Assembly: GCA_027886185.1 (NCBI GenBank)
Contig: WOAB01000878.1
Coordinates: 1,686,001-1,750,000, forward strand
Source: Rheum nobile
Taxonomy: Eukaryota > Streptophyta > Magnoliopsida > Caryophyllales > Polygonaceae
Direction: 5' to 3'
Length of the DNA stretch: 64,000 nt
Position 1 is the stretch's first letter. Each line of letters starts with the position of its first letter. The notes under the pieces are model-generated. The model searched no databases. It had not been told where the DNA came from and worked only from the letters and a program-made list of their open reading frames with translations. The translations under genes were made by a program, and so were the position numbers. Below are positions 33,048 through 44,420 of the stretch, piece by piece.

Positions 33048-34345
33048 ATGGAGGCCGCCATGGGAGGAGGAGCTTCGTTCGACGTCGACGGCGACTGGGA
33101 ATCCATTTGTGGAATCTTGTCCATCGATCAAGATTCCGACTTCTCGAATCTTCTTGGCCACAATCCCCATCACCAGCTTCCTACATCAGACGACAACGAA
33201 GGTCTACTTAGCTTGCTAATGGGCGACGCTAATGATGATCCCATCATCACATCTCCATTTGCTCAATATTACACACAACAACCTCTTCCAAACCCTAACA
33301 TTTTCCCCCAATTCATGAGTTGTAGTACTACTAGTCCTCATGATCTTAGCAATAATAGTTCCAAACCTTATAATAATAACAATAATAATGATGATGATCA
33401 AGTTACAAAGAGGGCGCGCGATTAGCTAGGAATGTCGCGACCTGATCATCAGATTCCCGCGCCTAAGAAGAAAGCTCGCGTTTCTAAGAATGTAAGATCG
33501 ATCAATGCAAAGAATTAATAAATTTTTGTATGATCATGATCGATGTTGATAGATGATGATGATGAATAAGTGATTAATTAGTTTGTTTGTTGTGCAGGTA
33601 GGGAAGAGGAAGAGAAAAACACAATCAAGGAAGAGCAAATTTAATGAAGCTTTTTTCGAGCAAGTAGTTGAAGAAATCGAAGAAGATCGAAAATCAAGCT
33701 GCTACGAATCCAATGCGTCGGAGGAATTAGCAATTCGGGACTCGAATGGCAAGAAAAGAGCCAGCAGAGGATCTGCCACTGATCCCCAAAGCCTCTACGC
33801 TAGGGTAATTAATTTTAACAATTTCTTAATTAATTAATTTGTTTCAAGCTCTTGATATATATCCATGCAGAGGAGGAGGGAGAGAATCAACGAGAGGCTG
33901 AGAATCCTACAAACCCTAGTGCCAAATGGAACAAAGGTTGACATTAGTACGATGCTAGAACAGGCCGTTAATTACGTCAAATTCTTGCAATTGCAAATCA
34001 AGGTACTTAGTGCTCACCTAACTTAATTATCAATTAAACTCTTTATTAGGCTATATTTTTTTTATTGATAAGGAAATAATTCAAAATAACAGACATATCT
34101 GGTAATTTGAGAGACCGAGAAACTCGATAGTCAGACAAACCGGCATGAAAGACAATTGGTATAATTTGGATAACTTAATTATCAATTAAACATTTTATTA
34201 GGCTATATTAATTGTATGTACGTGGGCTAATTGGTATAATTTGGATGTATGCGTGCAGTTGTTGAGCTCAGATGAAATGTGGATGTACGCACCTCTGGCT
34301 TACAATGGATTTGATGTTGGCCATTACAATACGATTTGGTCGTGA
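33048..34345 (+). CDS. RSL-class bHLH transcription factor (root-hair type), stop codon in exon 1
   Basis: Four exons: 33048-33491, 33598-33804, 33871-34002 and 34259-34345, with matching GT-AG phases. The bHLH domain spans exons 2-4 (DPQSLYARRRRERINERL, LVPNGTKVDISTMLEQAV, YVKFLQLQIKLLSSDEMWMY). This is the signature of subfamily VIIIc, the ROOT HAIR DEFECTIVE 6-LIKE factors that bind E-box DNA and drive root-hair growth; the C-terminus APLAYNGFDVG fits RSL2/RSL4-type members. A TAG at 33423-33425 interrupts exon 1. Possible escapes are a weak in-frame alternative donor at 33402 (CAA then GTTACA) that removes the stop, or a start at the in-frame ATG 33432, which still yields the whole bHLH domain. 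Otherwise it is a pseudogene or a base error. It lies 165 bp from the large TE palindrome. Confidence 0.75.
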
Positions 34346-34730
34346 ACGATTGAAATCTTTCATCTGATTCGATCGGCATATTGGTGCTTGATCTCGTTTT
34401 CTTAATAGTTAATGTGTGAAGCAAAAGGGAATAGGGTTGAATAACGCGTATGCCAAGCCAGTTGTACGTGCAAGTAGTTTAGTTAATTGTGATCAATCAC
34501 TCAATCGACATGTATAAATCGATCATCTATATTTTCTTATTGTAGTTTTTTTTATTGTTTATTATAAGGGTTAATGACGTAATTTTACGACATATTATCA
34601 GTGTTAAGATTCAAACATGCATGGTTCGGATTTTTGTGGGTACATGGTGCAGTTATGGAATTTATTGAATATTTGTTCAACAACTTGACGTTTATCTTGT
34701 TATTGTTTTGGGATTTTTACAAGATTTTGC
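34346..34730. other. 3' flank of the bHLH gene, no gene seen
   Basis: AT-rich sequence with no conserved frame. The 3'UTR and polyadenylation signals of the bHLH gene would lie here; none can be fixed. Confidence 0.3.
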
Positions 34731-35945
34731 ATGAAACCACTTGTTATATCGATATTTATTTTAAATCACCCAATTATCTATCTCCGTTAACGCAAAGCCA
34801 CCCAGAGTTATTTGTCGTCAACTTTTCCATTTAAATGTATAAAATGTCCCTTTTGCCCTCGTGGCAAATATTACGAAATTGCCATTGTCTTCAACCTTGG
34901 ACGGGAACTATTCACGCAGACGCAATTCGGCTCGGTGGTGGCTCGTCGGCGCGACTCCAGGTGCGAGACTATGGGGCTTTTGAAGGGGACGACAAGATGG
35001 TTCCAATGGTGGCGTCAATTTCGATGGTGGGGCACGATGGTGGCCGGAAAACGCTAAGAACAGCCGTTGTCGAGGTTTTCTAGGGTTTGTGGGTTCTCGG
35101 TTGAAATTGGATGAATTGGGAGGTCAATCGAAGGGGTATATATAGGGCTTTTGAAACATTAACAGCCCTCGACACAATCCCGTGATCCACTCTTCCCAAT
35201 TCAATCCGGTGTAATCGAATTTCGAAGAAATTCAATTCGATGTTCGCGACGGAGCTTTGAATTCTCGGACAAATCTCGGAGATCTTGCCCACATTTAATC
35301 CAAATTGATTGAGGAATTGAATTCCCCAAATCTTCCTCTTCAATGCCCGATGTTTAATTCGAAGATTCGAGTCGAAGTCGAGCGTGAAATCTCCATTAAA
35401 ATGGAGCCTCTGTTTTAATGGTGAGGCAAGAGTTCAAGGTTCGAGGTTGGAGGCGAGAGGGGCGGGGCTCGTCCGTTGGGGAACGAGACGGTGGTGCTGT
35501 CGGCGCTGGGACTCGCGCCCAAGGGGACGGTGGACGTTCACGAGATGATGTTCAAGACCGCCGATTACCTCACACGAGATACTGTTCACGAGATGCTCTT
35601 CGTGTTCTTGGCCTGAACATGATTTAGATCTTTTTTGGTCCTAATTACAAAAACATTATTGTTTTTTCCAAAAGTGTAAAATTTGCCCCTAAAATCTAAA
35701 AAAAAGTATTTAAAATTAATATCTAAAATTCCCATTAGTTTATATAAATAAAATTTAAGTTATTTACATAGCCAAATTTTGGATGTAAGAAATAAAAGAT
35801 TTTAAAAAAAAAGTGAGGGCAAAAGGAACATTTTACACATTTAACGGCAAAGTGGACGACAGATGGCTCTGGGTGATTTTGCGTTAACGGAGATAGATAA
35901 TTGGATAATTTAAAATAAATATCGATATAACGGGTGGTTTCGTGT
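34731..35945. mobile_element. TIR element with gene-like fragment
   Basis: Inverted repeats of about 130 bp (34731-34860 and 35815-35945) share long identical runs such as TTATATCGATATTTATTTTA and ATTATCTATCTCCGTTAACG. The interior is GC-rich and non-repetitive. At 35482-35616 it holds a 44-codon frame ending in TGA (ALGLAPKGTVDVHEMMFKTA inside it) that looks like real protein sequence, perhaps a captured exon. No transposase and no clear target duplication were found, so the superfamily is open. Long TIRs plus captured coding DNA would suit a Pack-MULE-type element. Confidence 0.6.
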
Positions 35946-36484
35946 AAATAATGACATATAACGGATGGTTTGCTGCAAAGACCCCTATTGTTTTTTTTTA
36001 AAAAAGTTTCTGTTACAGACGTTTTTGTTAGCGGTGTTTGACTGTTTCCTAGATTTGCTTGTAAATGTATTTCGATTTCGGAAACTAGCAACAAGTTTGG
36101 TCGATCTTTTCATATGAAAAAAAAAACGTATTTGGATTTCGAAAACTATTTTCCTATATATTTTTCAAAAATATAAATTTAATTCTAAATGATAAATTTA
36201 GGAATATCTTTCCAAATAACACGACCTGCTATTATATACTCATGATTTTCATCTAGCATTAAATGATAGTATAGATTATAACTATTTAGCCCAAACTGCA
36301 AAATGAGTTCACAGTAATTGGGTTTAACTATATAGCCCAAACTCATTATACAACCTACTAAAAAAAATCTTCATATTGGCAAAAGATGGGCCAAAGCAAT
36401 ATTTCGGGTTAAATCACTCACCATAAATAATTTTTGTAAATATTCACAATATTTTTTTCCTTATCCATAATTCCGTATAGATTC
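35946..36484. other. AT-rich intergenic DNA
   Basis: No reading frame, repeat or RNA gene recognised. Two GCCCAAACT motifs occur near 36285 and 36335. Confidence 0.3.
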
Positions 36485-36502
36485 ATATAGACATTTATTT
36501 AT

Positions 36503-37475
36503 CAATCGTTCACGAGCTAGGCCGGCCCTAGAAGCGCTCCTTCTGGGAGTGTTTCCAGGCCACCGTCCATCGGCTCGTCTGAACCGCCGCCGCTACCATG
36601 GTACCCACCCTACCGGCATCCGTCTCATCGACATTCCGACCAAGCCCCCCGCTCCGACCGCCCCTCCCGCCGCCTCCGACTGCGCTCCATTCATGCTGCC
36701 GCGCTCCGCTGCGTCTTCGCCGGCACTCTGACCAAGCCTCCCAGCTCTTCGAGCGTCTCTAGGGTCGGCTACTGCCCACCCCGATCCACACCTCCACCCC
36801 ACCAGCGCTCTGCCTCCAGATACCGCTCCATCGCCACCGCCCTCCGCCTCCAGACACCGCTCTACCGCCACCGCGCTCCGCCCACACCTCCGCTCCACTG
36901 CCCTCTGCTCCGTCTGCCCCCCATCGCTGCTTCTCTGTAATCTTTAGTTTTATTTTTGTTTTTTATTCCCTTTGTTTTTTTGGTCCTCTTTTGTTTTTGG
37001 ATCTGGTTTGTGTGTTATCCTGTTTTTTTTTTTTTTTTTTTTGTTTTTTTTTTCGTGTTTTGTGTGCAAGCTTGTGTGTGGTGTTTCTTTGCTTCTGTTG
37101 AGTTGATTGAGGGTGGAGATCGAGTTGTTCCAGTTGTGGTCGCGGTTGTTTTGAGGCTCTTGAAGATCCAAAAGGCAACGTCAGGGTGGTCGAGACTCCT
37201 GAAGATCCCTCATCATGAGTGGGGGCAACGTCATGGTTGTCCATTCAACACTTCCCAGGATTGTTTTCCTGTTTGACCCGTCGTCTGGTGACACTGTTCG
37301 TTTGTGTTGGACTCACTTCTCTCCCTAGTCTTATAGCTCGCTTTTGCTTTGTTGTATTTTCATTTGCTTGTTTGTGTTGTTCTTAACTGGTTTTTCCAGT
37401 TGTCGTTTTTTCGGCCTCTCGAACTATCCGACATTCGGTAACTCGAATTCTTACCTTATCAAAAATAAAAAATAA
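36503..37475 (+). mobile_element. Non-LTR retroposon with 18-bp target-site duplication
   Basis: A 973-bp insertion bounded by the perfect repeat ATATAGACATTTATTTAT (36485-36502 and 37476-37493). It ends in an A-rich tail (TTATCAAAAATAAAAAATAA). A long duplication plus an A-rich 3' end is the mark of target-primed reverse transcription. The 5' 400 bp is GC-rich, the rest T-rich with a poly-T run at about 37021-37050. No reverse transcriptase is encoded, so it is a short or 5'-truncated LINE derivative, a SINE-like element or a retrocopy. It lies within 240 bp of the SPOC-gene start codon. Confidence 0.8.
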
Positions 37476-37570
37476 ATATAGACATTTATTTATATTAAAT
37501 AAATTATAGAAAAGGTTTTTATAAACCTTGAAATGATGATGTGAATTGCATGAAGCATGTGAAGACATTT

Positions 37571-37641
37571 TGGGCCTTTAGAATAAATAGGCCCAATTCA
37601 CGGTGCAGCACACGGTGTCTATGTTGGGTTAGTCCGGCCCA
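37571..37641 (+). promoter_or_regulatory. Site II-type motifs upstream of the SPOC gene
   Basis: TGGGCC at 37571 and GGCCCA at 37590 and 37636 lie 70-140 bp before the start codon. Such site II elements bind TCP factors and are common in promoters of growth-related and housekeeping plant genes. Confidence 0.5.
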
Positions 37642-37712
37642 CACAACCTTCGCGGCATGGACTCGATATTGGCAGGATTTTCTCTCTCTTGCTCTCGGAA
37701 TCGGCAATCGGC

Positions 37713-40700
37713 ATGGCGACGGCGGAGCAGCCCCTCAAGAAGCGCAAGCTTTACGATGTCCCCCCACCGGAGCATCCCACTGAGCCGTCTCAACAACCAC
37801 CGCATGAGGCGGTAGAGTCGAAGGGATCCGGTGAAACCGTTTTGGCGAAACCAGCTACGCCACCGCCACTGTCGCAAGAAGAAATTCAAAGGAGGCGGAG
37901 GAACCAGGAAGAGATCCGAAATGTCTTTGAAATTTTCAAGACGCTCAAGCGCTGTGCTTCCAGCAATGATGCTCGTTTTATGCCCGAGCTCGAGCGGGCC
38001 TATCTCTCTCTCATCAATGCTTCTAGAGGTGATTGTTACGGTTTCTTCTGTGTAATTTGATTCCTAGGGTTTGTTTACCTGTTCTGCAGCTTCTTTTCGT
38101 TTCTTACTATATTAATTGTCTCGGTTATGTTTTGGTTTTTAATCCCTTGTGATTCTTGGTGAAATTTGTGTGTCAGCCATATATACTAGTCAGTGTTTTA
38201 GGGTTTTGCAATTTTCCATGTAGGATGTAGCTGGTTTATGAGGATTCTCTTGTGTTTCCTTGCTACAGTGGATGAACCTGCTTTTTATCTTCTCCTAATT
38301 GGAATATTATGGTTGTTGAGAGTAAGCAGCCTAGTTCATTGTTCAAGCTTAAATTTTTAAGATGGAGAGGACTAATGTATTTTGTTGCGAGGAAATATTT
38401 GTAGAACTTAGAATTTAGATCACACTCATTAAATTTGACATCGCTAGGAGTTTATTGATTCCCACTAAATCTTAATGGTGCAAGGAATTTCATTGGACTA
38501 GTTTTATTTGCAAACATCCAATTAAGACATGCTTTCTATTTTTTGGTTATCAAAAGAGAATTCAATATGGCAGGATTGTTTGTTTTTCTGATCAGTAACA
38601 CCAACACCAACTCTTAATGTTGAATGATAATAATAGAACTCGTGCACAACGGCAGGAGAGGTTCCCAGTATTCATTGCAGGCAAAAGCCATCTGCAAATA
38701 GAAGCAGTATTTTACTTGGAGAAAATTGATCTTTTTGAGTTTGCCAAAGGGTTTGTTTGAAACAAGTTATACACCTGATCACGTTTATGTGGTAATCATG
38801 TGTCAAAATATGTAGTTAAATATATATTGGTTTAGCGCTTGCAGGTTGCACGAGTGTTCAGCGAATTGTCTCTGAGTTTATTCCTCAATATGCATCGTAT
38901 TGTCCAACTGCTCTTGAAGCTGCTACTCAAGCTATTATTAATATCCACAACTGGAGTATGCCCGTTATAAGCAGAGGGGAGGATGGGGATAAAATCACAT
39001 TTGAAATCGCCGTTAACTGTACTACTGGTCTGGTTGACATCTGTGGTGCTGCATCTTCGACGGGACCCACTTCACCTGTTCTTCGGGGTATCTGCTTTGC
39101 GGTTTTTCGCACTATTCTTTCCTTCTTTGCCTCCACTTTAGAAGGTAAAGATTTGTTTCAGATTATAGATAAGGAAGCCTTAAAAATGCAAGATTCATCT
39201 GAACTATTTTCCCAGATAAAACAGAAGGTTTCCTCAGAAGACGGACATGCATTACTAAAATTGTTGAAGTTTAAAGCGTTTAGTCTTCTCCAAATCATAT
39301 TTTCTTGTCCTAGAGATCTACTAGCTGTTTGCTTCGACCTTATCATTGCCCCTGCATCAGAAGGATGTTACCAAGAAGGAAAGTACTTTCTTGGTCAGTT
39401 GGTCAATGGTCTCAATGCTGCTAGTGAACAAGATTCTGGTGGATCGAAAGACGTGCCCAAAAAAAGTGCTAAAGTAGATTCTGAAAGGAATCATGAAAAT
39501 GACATCAGGCCTTTTCCTTGTCATGATATTGTCACTGGGGATGTATCAGCTGATTTGAAGGATTGCTTGCTAGGACTGGTAAGAAACAAAAGCTCTAATA
39601 CTCATGTTTTACAGCTTGTCCCCTCCTTTAACATGAGTGATTACTTAAAGAATTCGTAGAATACTCTGTCATAGTGAAGTTGGTGGACATTTTAGATGTG
39701 AAGACATATAACATGCATAATGCATTTAATAGTTAATGAATCGTTGATTATATTATATGCAAATATTAAATTTCGCCCTCAAAACGGATGGGTTTATTGG
39801 GAGTACCTGTTCTGTGTGAACCTAATAAGCTTTTCAGGCCATAATTTCTATAAATATTTTCATCTACCAATCTGGCATCGGTTTCTACACATTTTCTTGT
39901 TTGGCTGTTAATTTTTCCACAATTTTTATGATGGTAATTTATTTATGGGGTTTCTTGCCACTAGTATCTGAACCAAGGATAAATGTCAATATATGTTCCT
40001 ATGCTTGATCTGTTACTATGTGCTCCAGTTTTGTAAGATTGTATTTACTTTTGTAGTCTATACTATAGGATTAGGAACTGTGTATAACCTTTCAGGTTTG
40101 TTTGAATGTGACATCTCAGGCCCTTGGTTAGTTAGTAAAGTATGTTTCTTTACTTGTTGCAAAAAATGTTCTGTTCAATCTGTCTAATTTCCTTAAATTA
40201 TGGTTTCTGTTCAAGCTCTAACTGTTCTGTTCAATCTGTCTTTTGATGGTTTATAATTTTTGCAACTCCCCCCCCCCCCCCCCCCCCCCTGTTTTTGGAT
40301 GGCTTATCTCTAACATATTTTTCCTGTGTTATTCTTAGTGCTAATTTCTTTAAAATTCTGGTTTCTTTTACCCCTCTTTAATAGATTCTCAAGAAAAACC
40401 CATCATTGAAGAGCTGGATACTTTCCAGATATATGAAGCTGAGCCAATCAGCATGTTCTCAATCTGCACCTGACCTCATAGCTATGTTGCGAAGAATTGT
40501 CGAGTCCTGTAAAGATATTGGGAGTGCAGAAGATAACAAAGGAGATAGTGACGAGGAAAACTCTGTGGCTTCCAGCTTACCAGTTTATGATGGGTCTCGT
40601 CGAGATGATTCTAGAAGAAAAAGTTTGGGTGTGTATAGAAAGCTTCATAGCTCTGTTGTTTCGATTGAAGTTGACTGTCATAGGAGTTTTAGTTTTAACC

Positions 40701-43700
40701 ATGAAAGTGGGGGATCCAGGTCAATGGATTTCAAGAGTAAGGATCATGTGGATGTATGTCATGGTAGGTCTTCCATGTCTTTTGACCAGTTGCCTTCACC
40801 TACCCCAAGAAAACAATTAAACATCAGTGGGGATAATTTTGAAGCTGGAGAGCGGTCAGTACAAGCTGACAAGAACCAAACTTCTAATTTGGATGCTACA
40901 GGATTTTCTGGCAAGCTTGGTACTAATGTTCTATCTAACAATCACATTGAGGTAACCACTCATTGTGCACAGAATGGGTTTGTCTGGATATGTGATGGAG
41001 ATCCAGCAGCCGTGGATGTGTTTTCTGCTTCTAGGCAGCTCTGGCTGGGCTCTCTACCTCCTGATGCATCTGAAGCTGCGGTAAGATATCAACTTGAGAG
41101 ATTTGGGCCTTTGGAGAACTTCTATTTTTATCCTGCTAAAGGATATGCACTGGCGGAGTATAGAAGCATCATGGATGCAATAAAAGCTCGGGAATATATG
41201 CGTAGCTGTTCTCCTTGGAATGCCCCAATTCGAGTAAAATTTATGGATTCTGCTTTGGGATCTAGAGGGGCTATAGATGGTGTAGCTGTTGGTTCTAGTT
41301 GCTTTGTTTATGTTGGAAATATTTTTAGCCAGTGGATGAAGGATGATATTTTGCGTGAAACAATGAAGGTAATTTATCGAGGCCCTCGCATGGTCACTGA
41401 ATTGGCCAATGAAGGTGCTCTACTTATGGAGTTTGGGACTCCTGAAGAAGCGGCGAGTCTAATGTCTTGTCTAAGGCAACATCGCAGGGGAAACAACAAT
41501 TTTCAATTATGTAGCGCTGGGCCTGCTGATATAGTAAGGTCTCACAGTAACGTTCCTAGAAACATGTCCTCTAATATGCTTGGATCACCTCATACCCCGG
41601 CACGTGCAGAAAGGTATGTTTGTTGTTGCAGTATCTCACTATCTCTTAGTCCCTTATTCTTCAATATAAATTCTCCTGCTGGATTATTCGGGGTTTATAA
41701 GCATGCTTTTCGTTTCCATTTTGATGGCTTTGCATTTTACTTTTTTAAATGTATTTGTAAGCATATGCATTTAGAGAAGCTTTTGTCGTTAGAGTTCATA
41801 TCCTCTATTTATGCTCTGCAGTTAGTTTGCTTTTCATTTGTCACCTCATATACAAGTATATAACATCAATTTGATATATGTGGCTATAAATCAACTACTT
41901 ATTTTCCTTTTTAAGCACTTATAGGAGATGTTCTGTGATCTTTAAACTATGTTTCCTTTGGTATGAGTAGCCACTCGGGAATGCACATCATGGCTCCGCA
42001 TGTGATGAAAGCTGACCATGGACCAGAGTTTGTATCGCCTAGAGCTAGTTTTGATAACACTGGACTTGTGCAAGGTGGTCCACTGATTCAGTCAAACTGG
42101 TCTCAACCTCCTTGTGCAGATAGGCCTGAAGTTGGGACATCAAATTGTGACGTCTATAATAACAGTATGGGGGGTCCTATTCCATCACAAGGTAAAATGA
42201 TCTGTCGATGAATGTGCTAGTCATTCTAACATGTGTAAAATTCTATAATTTTGGCTCTTGAAATGTATCAGGTCCTAGAACTTCAGATCCAACATGGACA
42301 TACAGACAACCTGACTTTGAGCATCATTCTGTACATGGAACAGCTTCATGCATCCCAGTACCTGCACCGAGTCCAACTGTGGCCCCATCACCTCAGATTC
42401 ATCCTCCACCCTACATGCGTCCTGTGGGTCCTGTCTACTATCCACCAAGCAGTTCCTGGGACCCACATGGCTTGAATCACCATGTTCAGTATAGTGCACC
42501 CCCTCCAAGCGTTGTGCCTCCCAATGTACGAGGTGGTGCTATTCCTCCTCCTTTTATTCCTGCTTCTGTGACCCCATTATCTCAGATCAAGGGAAGTGGG
42601 AATGGCACTCAGCAGTATAATCAGATGGTCTATCAGTCAGTTGCTCCTCCTGTTCCATCAGTGCCGCCTCCATTACCTCCATCTCCCCCTCCTCTTCCTC
42701 CTCCACCTCCTCCTCCTCCAGATGCTGAGCCTTCAAACATGGATATTGCTGGATCAAGCCTTCAGATCCATTGGCAGGGATCACTTTCTAAGAGTGGAGT
42801 GCATTACTGTACTATCTCTGCTCGCAGACTGGATTCAGATATCTGTAAATATTCAATTGACATATCTGAGCCTGCCGAGTAAGGACGTTTCTGAATGAAA
42901 TTCTATGTGAAGTTTGTCCTGATAACTAAGTTCTAACATTTTTTTTTCCGATCACTGTAGCTGGCCAGCGAAGTTAGACATGACCAAGCGCACAGATTTT
43001 CGACACGTCAAATCTACATTTTCGAATACTCAACCCCATAGAGTAAGTGTTTGATTATTTTCCATCTTGCTAAATATCCTTGCCTCTGAGACATGGGGGA
43101 AAGAGAGCCCAGAATAATTAATGCTATGTTCTACATTTTCGAGACACGTCAAATCTACATGTTCGAATACTCAACCCCATAATTAATGCTAAATATCCAT
43201 ATTATACAAGCATGCAACACATCATTTTACTGGCTTATGCAATATGAAATTGGATGGGGAACAATATAAGTGTAGTTGCCTTTCCAACTCATGCATTACA
43301 GTGGCAAAAGTCTATTGTCATTTTGCTCCTTGTATTTTTCGATTAAATGGTTGTTTACACTTTTGTTTTATGGGTTTGGCGTATTACAGAGAGAGGTTTG
43401 CCAGTTGCTTCCTGCTTCTGCTGGGGATCATAAAGGAGTAAGTTATTTCTAATTCTTATTTCATTTTCCATATTCTTGTATTTGTATGAAATTCTTTTTT
43501 TGTGTATGAGGGAGGGGGGGAATTGGTGTTGTTTCTCTTTGGTTTAGAAAATTAGGAAATGTAGGCCGGGAGTCGTAGGATAGCTCAAGTATTTTTCCTT
43601 TCTTCCCTTTAAGAATTGATTGCATTGCAATTCAATGGACGCAACATTTCTTCATTCTTTCATCTTTCATTTCATTGAACAGTTACCCAAGGAAACAGCA

Positions 43701-43978
43701 GGTTATTTTAAAATTGCTTGATTTCAAATGCTGTGGCTGGCCTGAGCTTCTCTTCCACTCACTGTTTTGTCTTTATGCAGTTCCAAGATTTCATGTCATA
43801 CCTAAAACAGAGAGAATGTGCTGGGGTGATAAAGATCCCGGCCGTGAATTCCTTATGGACAAGACTTCTTTTCATCCTTCCATGCTCACCTGAAGCATGT
43901 GCCTTGCTCGGTGTGACGCCGGATCCACCAGATTGCCTAATTGCAGTAATCTTGCCCAAGGATACAAATCACGACTGA
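37713..43978 (+). CDS. RRM and SPOC domain protein (Spen-like)
   Basis: Eight exons: 37713-38028, 38845-39578, 40385-41613, 41971-42191, 42272-42878, 42961-43042, 43390-43437 and 43781-43978. They sum to 3435 nt, 1144 residues plus stop, with every junction GT-AG and in phase. The N-terminus has a KKRK motif (nuclear-type) and a basic helical stretch. An RRM follows at about residues 566-638 (RQLWLGSLPP, KGYALAEY), then a second RRM-like segment at about 654-715 (CFVYVGNI, GALLMEFG). A Pro-rich run lies near 955-985 and a C-terminal SPOC domain at about 999-1140 (WQGSLSKSGVHYC, YLKQRECAGVIKIP, LIAVILPK). SPOC proteins of the Spen family (FPA in Arabidopsis) act in nuclear RNA processing, but this one has fewer RRMs and a long conserved-looking N-terminal half I cannot name. 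The exact role is unknown. Confidence 0.9.
40268..40289. repeat. Poly-C run in SPOC-gene intron 2
   Basis: 22 consecutive C in the 806-bp intron. Length variation or sequencing error is likely at such a run. Confidence 0.9.
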
Positions 43979-44346
43979 GTTTGGTCTCCATCTCCAGTGT
44001 TGTAGCTCTCTCCCCTTTTGAGATCTATACAAGGCATGTGGCCTACTCAGTTTCTCCTTCAACTTTTTGACATTGGTTTTGGTGTAGCAGCAGCAGCAGC
44101 CTAGTTAGTAACCTGACCTCCCCATGTATTTATCATGTACCAATAATAGCGTGTTGAAATGATTCGCCCATAATGACTGTAAACCATAGTGTTTTCTTTT
44201 GTGAAATCAATCCTACATTGCAACAAAAATCCTCGTCACACATGATGAGATTTTAAGAGATTAGCTTTGCATGATGAGATTTCGAGCATCGGTTGAGTAA
44301 GAAATTGTGAACATCATCAACGCTTAAAAAAATTAAAATCATCAAA

Positions 44347-44370
44347 CGCTAGAAGGAGGGGTTGAACCTC

Positions 44371-44403
<33 letters not shown>

Positions 44404-44420
44404 AACTGAGCTATTCCAGC
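44347..44420 (-). tRNA. tRNA-Asn (anticodon GTT)
   Basis: The minus strand folds as a canonical 74-nt tRNA without intron. The acceptor stem GCTGGAA pairs with TTCTAGC with one G-T wobble. Box A lies in AGCTCAGTTGGTTAGAGC and box B in GGTTCAACCCC. The anticodon GTT (complement of AAC at 44384-44386) sits in loop CTGTTAA, and the discriminator is G. A T-rich stretch follows at once on the minus strand (the A-run at 44326-44337), fitting RNA polymerase III termination. CCA is not encoded, as expected in a nuclear gene. It reads the AAC/AAU codons. It lies about 370 bp after the SPOC-gene stop, on the opposite strand. Confidence 0.95.

Noticed and set aside
36593..36898. Minus-strand Gly/Arg-rich frame in the non-LTR insertion
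   Set aside because: Driven by GC-rich sequence, no motif, and the insertion's A-rich tail shows the opposite sense.
40268..40289. Poly-C run as a regulatory element
   Set aside because: It lies mid-intron, far from both splice sites, and is a common slippage or assembly feature.
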